Shown in pieces: positions 58,311 through 64,000 of a stretch of 64,000 nucleotides of DNA. Made by a program: the position numbers and the translations under genes. Within the stretch, counting starts at the first letter, position 1, and each line of letters opens with the position of its first letter. Origin of the DNA: Macrococcus lamae (GTDB lineage: Bacteria > Bacillota > Bacilli > Staphylococcales > Staphylococcaceae); contig NZ_SCWB01000006.1 in the NCBI RefSeq assembly GCF_004359545.1, forward strand, positions 1-64,000, read 5' to 3'. Below the pieces are notes generated by a model. The model did not search any database, was not told where the DNA came from, and saw only the letters and a list, made by a program, of their open reading frames with translations.

Positions 58311-58871
58311 CTATGAATGGTGGGTGCTGACTTTAAGATAATTGAGAAAGTCCTCTTTATAAATGATGTTCAGCTGAAACGGTTCGTTAAGTCTCTGACT
58401 TTTGACAAAAGCGCGTTTTGGATATTCCGCTGTCACATCAAGTGTCACGTAAGGAAGCTTTTCCTGTGCCTTCATCGAGCGCTTATTTGTAAGCTTAACA
58501 CCAAGAATCACTGCTTCCAGTCCAAGCTGTGTAAAGCCGATCTTCAGTATTTCATCCTTCGCCCGGCGATTATAACCTTCTCCCCAGCGTTCAGGATAAA
58601 TCCATGTACCGATCGACGCAATACGATCTTCACGGTCGATTTCCTTTAAAGTGATGATACCGATAAACTGATCGTCATCATCCAGTATGTACCTTGAATA
58701 CTGAGTGCGATCGTTATCGTCGATCATGCTGAGGACAAACTGTGTTGTCCCTTCTCTATCAATCATGTCCGGCTTCATGCCGAGAACCTGATGAATCTCC
58801 GGCTGACTGGTCCCTTTCATAATAGCATCGATATAACTCAGATCATGTTTAATTAAGCGCATTTCTGTCAC
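58311..58871 (-). CDS. GNAT N-acetyltransferase (RimJ/RimL-like)
   Basis: The 186-residue protein resembles the RimJ/RimL branch: LIKHDLSYIDAIMKGTSQPEI, DDQFIGIITLKEIDREDRIASIGTWIYPERWGEGYNRRAKDEILKIGF (in short pieces), VKLTNKRSMKAQEKLPYVTL. Substrate unknown; protein N-termini or antibiotics are typical. Single gene. Confidence 0.88.
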   Translation of the reverse strand: MTEMRLIKHDLSYIDAIMKGTSQPEIHQVLGMKPDMIDREGTTQFVLSMIDDNDRTQYSRYILDDDDQFIGIITLKEIDREDRIASIGTWIYPERWGEGYNRRAKDEILKIGFTQLGLEAVILGVKLTNKRSMKAQEKLPYVTLDVTAEYPKRAFVKSQRLNEPFQLNIIYKEDFLNYLKVSTHHS

Positions 58872-58922
58872 CTTCTCTTAGCTGTTTTCTTTACATTAGT
58901 CAAAATAACAGAAAAGGTCAAT

Positions 58923-58950
58923 AAAAAATCCTATCATATAAGATAGGATT
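58923..58950 (-). terminator. Terminator of the cysteine-peptidase-like gene
   Basis: Minus-strand AATCCTATCTTATATGATAGGATTTTTTA, an 10-bp stem overlapping the stop codon. Confidence 0.8.
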
Positions 58951-59755
58951 AAACATATGCGAGTTGTTTTTCGGCTGCTTTGTTACTGTCAACAAACTTC
59001 CGCTCAGTAGAACTGTAAAATAATAAATTGCAGTCTTTCCACTCCTCTTTCACTTTATCGATACGGGCAATATGCCATGGATTATAAAACATCTGCCCTG
59101 ATTTATTGAAGCAATATTCATCATCAATCACGTAGCTTGCATGGACTACAACACCGTCACGCACAAAGACAAGTACGCTGTCTTGTGATGGCTGTTCAGT
59201 TTGAACATAATGATTACGAGCCAGCATATCCGTGAACATCTGGTCATGAATCCATTCACCAAGAATAGTCACTTCATTAGTCACGCCGTACAATGCCGCC
59301 GCAAAACAATTGCCGCCGTGCTCATCAGGGAACTGTCCGTGCAGCCGTGTAAAACGTTCTGGCAGACTAGTAATATCAACTTCTTCAATCGTTTCATCAT
59401 AAAGGCTGATTAAATACTGCTGCTGTGCTTCTGTTAATGACATCCAGTAGTTCTGTGTAATCAGTATATTTCCAATCAGCATACATGACCCCGTACGCTT
59501 CTGTTCGTTAAAAACCAGCTGCTGCTTATCCGCCGGCAGACTCTCGTACCAGCCCGGCTGTGCAGCAATGACATAGTCATAGTCTGAAATCCGCCATGTT
59601 CTATGGCAGTTGCTGACATGAAAACTTTTGTAGATAGCATGCCCTCTGAATTCATCCTTCGGGCAGACGACCGTTGTCTTTAATTCATCCGTTAGTAACT
59701 CATACGTTGAACGATTAATGAAGAATAGATCCTTCTCCTGCTTCAACGTTCTCAT
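58949..59755 (-). CDS. Unknown protein with a possible cysteine-peptidase fold
   Basis: The 268-residue protein is not a family I can name. The C-terminal half has GGNCFAAALYGVTN (a Cys at the N-terminal end of a helix), VLVFVRDGVVVHASYVIDDE (a His in a strand after a hydrophobic strand) and FNKSGQMFYNPWHIARID. This order is reminiscent of NlpC/P60-like or transglutaminase-like cysteine hydrolases. The N-terminal half has DYDYVIAAQPGWYESLP and ILITQNYWMSLTEAQQ. No signal peptide. GAGGAG precedes the ATG at 59755. Divergent from a C45-family hydrolase gene. Confidence 0.55.
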   Translation of the reverse strand: MRTLKQEKDLFFINRSTYELLTDELKTTVVCPKDEFRGHAIYKSFHVSNCHRTWRISDYDYVIAAQPGWYESLPADKQQLVFNEQKRTGSCMLIGNILITQNYWMSLTEAQQQYLISLYDETIEEVDITSLPERFTRLHGQFPDEHGGNCFAAALYGVTNEVTILGEWIHDQMFTDMLARNHYVQTEQPSQDSVLVFVRDGVVVHASYVIDDEYCFNKSGQMFYNPWHIARIDKVKEEWKDCNLLFYSSTERKFVDSNKAAEKQLAYV

Positions 59756-59886
59756 ACTATCACTCCTCACCGTCTACCCTAATAAAAATAAGGGATGAAG
59801 TCAAAACAAACGGGTTGAGGATTTATGCCGCTGATCTTGTGCTTAAATATGATAGACTGGTTAAAATTGATTAAAGGCGTGATTGA

Positions 59887-60924
59887 ATGCAGCAAGTTAA
59901 AAGTGTGGTTACAGAGTTTCGAGGCAATCATTATGATTTCGGTTATGCGCAAGGTGAATGGATGAAAGGGACTTTGATGCTGAAGAATCGTGAACGCGAA
60001 TGGCGTATCCGCCGTCCGAGGTTTGATGTGGATATAGAAGAAACAAAGCAGATGTTCAATGAATTTGCACCAAAGATTTGGGATGAACTGACTGGATTAC
60101 AGGATTCACTGGAGATGAGTATGACTCAAGTACTTCAGAACTTTGGCGGTTACAGAGTATATGCAAAGGACTCCGGCTGCTCCATATTTACAGCGGATGA
60201 TTTTCTTGTCAGAAACTATGATTATCATCCAGCAACATATGACGGCCGGCTGACATTCTTTCAGCCTGACGACGGCGGGTATGCGACAATGGCGCCGGTG
60301 TCACGTGTAACCGGCCGCATGGATGGCATGAATGAGAAGGGGCTGACAATGGGATACAACTTCATGCACCGCAAAAATCCTGGTGACGGCTTTGTCTGTT
60401 CGATGATCGGTCGATTGATTCTTGAGACATGTAGGGATGTAGAGGAAGCCGTAAAACTGCTGAAAGCCATTCCTCACCGGTCAAGCTTCTCCTATGTTCT
60501 GCTCGACAAACGAGGGATTACACAGATTGTTGAAGTGACCCCACGAGAAATCAATGTCAGAGAACATCATTACTGCACGAATCATTTTGAAGTGCTGACT
60601 CACGAAAACCGCAAAGTACTGACGGATTCCCAGGAACGAATGACGGCTATGACTGCACAGGTCAACGATGGATTAACGGCAGTTCAGGCGTTTAAGGTCA
60701 TGAACGATACAACAGCCGGTATTTTCAGCGATAAATATTCCAGCTGGAGCGGTACGATTCACACGAGCTGCTACTTTCCGAATAAATTGAAGATGCACAT
60801 TGCGCTCGGTGGTGACATGGAACCGGTAGAACTTGATTTTAACAGCTGGCTGGAAGGAGCACCACTGCCATTGACAGAAATCAAAGGTCAGCTTGATACA
60901 CATCTAAAGTTTGCAAGTGAATAA
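59887..60924 (+). CDS. C45-type autoproteolytic acyltransferase/hydrolase
   Basis: A 345-residue linear amide C-N hydrolase of the choloylglycine/penicillin acyltransferase-like superfamily. The likely nucleophile Cys lies in DSGCSIFTADDFLVRNYDYHP, at the end of an N-terminal propeptide that would be removed by self-cleavage. GMNEKGLTMGYNF and HYCTNHFE (His and Asn) are further Ntn-hydrolase markers. Related proteins hydrolyse N-acyl amides, including bile salts and acyl-homoserine lactones; the substrate here is open. Confidence 0.82.
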   Translation: MQQVKSVVTEFRGNHYDFGYAQGEWMKGTLMLKNREREWRIRRPRFDVDIEETKQMFNEFAPKIWDELTGLQDSLEMSMTQVLQNFGGYRVYAKDSGCSIFTADDFLVRNYDYHPATYDGRLTFFQPDDGGYATMAPVSRVTGRMDGMNEKGLTMGYNFMHRKNPGDGFVCSMIGRLILETCRDVEEAVKLLKAIPHRSSFSYVLLDKRGITQIVEVTPREINVREHHYCTNHFEVLTHENRKVLTDSQERMTAMTAQVNDGLTAVQAFKVMNDTTAGIFSDKYSSWSGTIHTSCYFPNKLKMHIALGGDMEPVELDFNSWLEGAPLPLTEIKGQLDTHLKFASE

Positions 60925-60926
60925 CA

Positions 60927-60954
60927 AAAGGACTCATTGAGAAATGAGTCCTTT
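60927..60954. terminator. Terminator between convergent genes
   Basis: AAAGGACTCAT-TGAGAA-ATGAGTCCTTT, an 11-bp perfect stem. Confidence 0.85.
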
Positions 60955-61711
60955 ACTGTATACGTTCAACAAGTGTATAGGGTCTGCTGGTGATAATATC
61001 AAGCGGCATATAGTTAAGTTTCTGAGATTCTAAAATACGTTCCTTATAATATGGTCTTTTAATATGACGATCTATAATCTCTTCAGATGTATCATAAAAT
61101 CCGACATCCTTTGTTTCGTCTTCACAATCAGCCAGTTCGCCGCCGATAATCTGTCCGTGGAAAACAAACGCTATGACCCCATTTGATATATTATGTGAGA
61201 CGTAAACAAGGCCTAATATTTCTACATCTATCCCTGTTTCTTCTTTAGTTTTTCTAATGGCACAGTCTTTAAGACTTTCATCTTGGTCCACGGCACCGCC
61301 TGGCAGTTCCAACGTGTCACTTCTATGCAGACTTCTCACGAGCAACGTTTCCCCTTTATTATTCTGTGCGAAAACACTGGCCGATACCCGATGAAGCGGC
61401 TGAAAGTAATCACCCGTCGGCTCCATATGAATTTCTTTTTTGGAGATGATCCACTTATCATTAGCGAGCTTCTCTGCAACGCTGCTCTTATAGTGAGATG
61501 TTTTTTTTCTCATATCAAAGAACTGCTGATAATGACTTTTATCGTGAAATGCCCATATTTCAGTAATTAATGTACAGTCTTCGTCGACCCATCTTCCTCG
61601 AAGCTTAGCTCCTAGTTCAATGTAACTGCGGAATACATGTTCATGAAAAAAGCGATTTACTGACTCAAATCCATCTGGAATTATTTTGATTTCTGTCTTC
61701 ACTTCATACAT
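60953..61711 (-). CDS. NIPSNAP-like domain fused to a Nudix domain
   Basis: In the 252-residue protein, residues 1-105 form a dimeric ferredoxin-like barrel (TEIWAFHDKSHYQQFFDMRK is NIPSNAP-like). Residues 108-235 are a Nudix domain starting VSASVFAQNNKGETLLV. The Nudix box is ELPGGAVDQDESLKDCAIRK, then TKEETGI. Compared with the consensus GX5EX7REUXEEXGU, the Glu after Arg is Lys here and the U position is Thr, while the EE pair is present. It may be a hydrolase with altered activity or a ligand-sensing protein. Convergent with the C45-type gene. Confidence 0.72.
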   Translation of the reverse strand: MYEVKTEIKIIPDGFESVNRFFHEHVFRSYIELGAKLRGRWVDEDCTLITEIWAFHDKSHYQQFFDMRKKTSHYKSSVAEKLANDKWIISKKEIHMEPTGDYFQPLHRVSASVFAQNNKGETLLVRSLHRSDTLELPGGAVDQDESLKDCAIRKTKEETGIDVEILGLVYVSHNISNGVIAFVFHGQIIGGELADCEDETKDVGFYDTSEEIIDRHIKRPYYKERILESQKLNYMPLDIITSRPYTLVERIQ

Positions 61712-61787
61712 ATCCCCACGCCCAATCTTATGGTCTTACGTTCATTATAGAAAAGATTGGCAATATTTGCATGCATAAACTAATTAA

Positions 61788-62897
61788 TTATATGCTGAGA
61801 ACTAATAAAATGATGACAGGCAGTAAAGTTAGGATTAAAAACAGTATAGAAATCATCACTGCTTCTGGTCTGGCAAAGTTCATTGTCATACCCCATTGAG
61901 ATACTTTTGGTACCCACACATTAGGATCTTCTTTATTATAATAGAACATGCCCCACTTATAATTGCTGTCATTATGATACGGTGCTCTATCAGTCAGAGC
62001 GGCTGCTTCGCGGTACTTCTTGTCTGCTCGCAGCTGATAGATGATACTGACGATGATAGGTATGATCATTCCCCCGATAATCAGCGGCATGACATAAGGC
62101 GGCATATAACCTGGCGGAAAAATCAATGGCTGTACAAGAATAAAACCAAACATCAATGCCATGACGACAGTAAGGATGAACATTAAATAGCTGTTATTTT
62201 TTCTCGTGCTGTTTTCATAATTCTGTGATGCTTCTTTAGCTGCTGGATTCAGCATCATAGGAAAATGATTGATGCCTGAATTGGTAGCTGCCATAAGAAA
62301 CATGATTCCATAGCCGACGAGTGCCGGGTAAAAGACCGTAAGAAAACTCTTATTCTCCCAGCGGTCGGGCTCGTTATTGATATTCCAGTGAACAGCGATT
62401 CTATCCGGTATTGCCGCATAATTCAGTGCTACATAGAAGACGCTGAGTGTAAGTAAAGCAAACGGAATAGCATACAGCTGCCATGGAAGCAGCGATAAAT
62501 CATCGCGTGCCGACGTATCAGTGGCTCTCAGTACTTTCAATCCTTCCATCCACTGTCCTTGCTCTTTCAACTGTTTCAGCTGCTCGTTTGCCTGCTTGTA
62601 AAACAGTACCTCGGCAAGTATGAGCAGATTAATCAGCAGAACGAATACAATCACCACATACTGATTGGCGATCAGTACAGCGACGAATTGAATTACAGCA
62701 GAAACGACAGTCGCAGTGACTACACGGTTTCTGAACCGTCGTCTCACATCACCAATTTCCTGATTGTTCTGATAGTGATCAGGTACATAGACAGAAAACA
62801 ATATATTTCTTTTCGTAAAGCGACCTGCAAACAAAAAGATTAATCCAGTGACCAGTATAATCAAGGTCATTGTCATTGCTTCAATCATTACTTTCAC
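61788..62897 (-). CDS. DUF1648/DUF5808 multi-pass membrane protein
   Basis: A 369-residue protein with about eight membrane helices. The DUF1648 motif is PDRIAVHWNINNEPDRW, and a DUF5808 domain follows with YKWGMFYYNKEDPNVWVPK. Such proteins occur next to GntR/YtrA-type regulators in Bacillales, as here (17-base overlap with the regulator). They may act in envelope-stress sensing or immunity to peptides (SdpI is a distant relative), but the function of this one is not known. Confidence 0.82.
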   Translation of the reverse strand: MKVMIEAMTMTLIILVTGLIFLFAGRFTKRNILFSVYVPDHYQNNQEIGDVRRRFRNRVVTATVVSAVIQFVAVLIANQYVVIVFVLLINLLILAEVLFYKQANEQLKQLKEQGQWMEGLKVLRATDTSARDDLSLLPWQLYAIPFALLTLSVFYVALNYAAIPDRIAVHWNINNEPDRWENKSFLTVFYPALVGYGIMFLMAATNSGINHFPMMLNPAAKEASQNYENSTRKNNSYLMFILTVVMALMFGFILVQPLIFPPGYMPPYVMPLIIGGMIIPIIVSIIYQLRADKKYREAAALTDRAPYHNDSNYKWGMFYYNKEDPNVWVPKVSQWGMTMNFARPEAVMISILFLILTLLPVIILLVLSI

Positions 62898-63255
62898 TCT
62901 CCTTAATTAATTGATAGATGGTGTCTGTGGATAATTGCAGACATCTTGCTTCATCAATAATCGGTGCCAGTCTTTCTTTGAGCGTTTCCAGTTCTTTCGG
63001 CGTTGCGGTTCTCACCGCATCCGGGTGAATGATAGCACCTGACTTCGGCTGCACTTGAATGAAACGCCGGTCCTCCAGATAATGATAGGCCTTGTTCACA
63101 GTATGCATGTTAATTCCAAGATCTCCGGCAAGCGTGCGTCCGGAAGGCAATGCTTCATAGGGCAGTAGTTCCTGATGGGCAATCCCTTTGATGATTTGAT
63201 TCGCAAGCTGTAGATAAATCGGAATCTGACTTGAATCATCAATTTCAATGTACAT
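62881..63255 (-). CDS. GntR-family (YtrA-type) transcriptional regulator
   Basis: The 124-residue protein carries an N-terminal winged helix typical of GntR: QIPIYLQLANQIIKGIAHQEL, LPSGRTLAGDLGINMHTVNKAYHYLEDRRFI, and a short C-terminal dimerisation part, which is the YtrA subfamily layout. It likely represses its own operon with the membrane protein that overlaps its end. GGTGGT precedes the ATG. Confidence 0.9.
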   Translation of the reverse strand: MYIEIDDSSQIPIYLQLANQIIKGIAHQELLPYEALPSGRTLAGDLGINMHTVNKAYHYLEDRRFIQVQPKSGAIIHPDAVRTATPKELETLKERLAPIIDEARCLQLSTDTIYQLIKESESND

Positions 63256-63471
63256 TGATTCACCACCTGTTCTATAAGTTGTATAACAATAATAAAGCCA
63301 AAAAAATAATTCAATATATCTGTTCTATGTTTATTATAACAAAGACAACCAAAAGTGTAAAGTGTCACTTAGAAACCATCTTATATCTTCGCTTATTGTC
63401 ATCACTTTTATGTATCATTATAATAAATATGAAACTAATAGATTTACACAGAAAAGGGGATAGCGATACAG

Positions 63472-64000
63472 ATGTACAAACATATACTGTTTGACCTTGA
63501 CGGTACATTGACAGATCCGAAACTCGGCATTACCAACTCTATTATTTTCTCACTGAACAAACTCAATATAGACGCTCCTGATAATGATGAACTCACTCAT
63601 TTCATCGGTCCGCCGCTCAGTGAAAGTTATGAATCTTCTTATCATCTGACTGGAGACCGTAATCATCTGGCCATTGATTACTACCGTGAATATTTCGCTG
63701 ATAAAGGATTATATGAGAATAAAGTTTATGAAGGAATAGAAGACCTGTTAAAGAACTTACAGGAACAAGGCAGACAGTTATTTGTTGCAACGAGTAAGCC
63801 TGTTACCTTTGCCGAAACAATTATCGATCATTTTAATCTTGGTCAGTACTTTGATGCGATTGCCGGCAGCGAACTTGATGGCACTAGAGTCCATAAAGAT
63901 GAAGTCATCAAACATGTGCTGGACAGCTATCATCTGAACGCAGGTGACTGTCTGATGATCGGTGACAGAAAGCACGATTTAATCGGTGCACGTAAAAATC
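63472..64000 (+). CDS. HAD-family phosphatase, PpaX/Gph-like (partial, runs off the window)
   Basis: The first 176 residues are present. Motif I is LFDLDGTLTDP with the nucleophile Asp, motif II is in LFVATSKP, the Lys of motif III is in HKDEVI, and motif IV in MIGDRKHDLIGA. The cap domain has FIGPPLSESYE. It resembles phosphoglycolate phosphatase and pyrophosphatase PpaX. ATG 63472 has AAAAGGGG upstream, a rather long 11 bases away. The C-terminal part lies beyond the window. Confidence 0.88.
   Translation, partial: MYKHILFDLDGTLTDPKLGITNSIIFSLNKLNIDAPDNDELTHFIGPPLSESYESSYHLTGDRNHLAIDYYREYFADKGLYENKVYEGIEDLLKNLQEQGRQLFVATSKPVTFAETIIDHFNLGQYFDAIAGSELDGTRVHKDEVIKHVLDSYHLNAGDCLMIGDRKHDLIGARKN

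Overview
The window looks like a Staphylococcaceae chromosome, most likely Macrococcus/Macrococcoides or a close relative. The block gatC-gatA-gatB / putP / camS-ligA-pcrA-pcrB, the murT-gatD pair, dgkB, rlmD-type methyltransferase, nadE-pncB near nos, and ppaC followed by a small GNAT protein all match the staphylococcal backbone. A complete speA-speD-speE-speB polyamine operon, and no agr locus beside the carbon-nitrogen hydrolase gene, argue against S. aureus. By eye the GC content is about 40 percent. Genus placement is inference. I see no tRNA, rRNA, CRISPR, prophage or insertion sequence.

Layout. 1-2.0 kb: a PadR/DUF1700 regulatory pair with the stub of a third gene, and a YdcF-like gene cut by an in-frame TGA. 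2.0-13.8 kb: murT-gatD (lipid II amidation); an exonuclease-BRCT protein; a minus-strand chain of metallophosphatase, rRNA methyltransferase, dinB and a small membrane protein; an SDR dehydrogenase; a HerA-like ATPase, small membrane protein and dgkB chain; and a GrpB-family protein. 14-16 kb: an anchored SGNH-like protein, a CpsB-type PHP phosphatase and a small orphan. 16.2-30.7 kb: core translation, DNA repair, lipid and purine genes (gatCAB, putP, camS, ligA, pcrA, pcrB, a D,D-carboxypeptidase, a YerC-type repressor, purB, NETI protein, UPF0316). 30.8-42.7 kb: NAD salvage (nadE, pncB, a pncA-like hydrolase), MFS, HisC-like aminotransferase, nitric oxide synthase, a beta-helix protein, ppaC, an SMR transporter pair with a Gfo/Idh oxidoreductase, and an aldehyde dehydrogenase.

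42.7-44.2 kb is the least ordinary stretch. An AT-rich leader carries two similar palindrome-plus-promoter units ahead of a NERD nuclease-like, zinc ribbon, HTH protein, and two 42-nt palindromic repeats follow it. 44.2-51.3 kb: a carbon-nitrogen hydrolase and lactonase pair, the polyamine operon, and an MFS transporter. 51.4-58.3 kb is accessory or surface biology: a YolD-like gene with a LexA box, an orphan response regulator with Glu at the phosphoacceptor position, a divergent LPXTG surface protein, several small unknowns, a nitronate monooxygenase and a secreted M4 metalloprotease. 58.3-64 kb: GNAT, a cysteine-peptidase-like unknown, a C45-type acyltransferase/hydrolase, a NIPSNAP-like/Nudix fusion, a DUF1648/DUF5808 membrane protein with its GntR regulator, and the start of a HAD phosphatase running off the window.

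Functional links: pncA-like, pncB and nadE form the nicotinamide-to-NAD salvage route. Arginine is used both by speA (to agmatine, putrescine, spermidine) and by nos. ligA, pcrA, dinB, the exonuclease-BRCT protein and YolD are DNA repair or replication functions, but only YolD shows a visible SOS operator.
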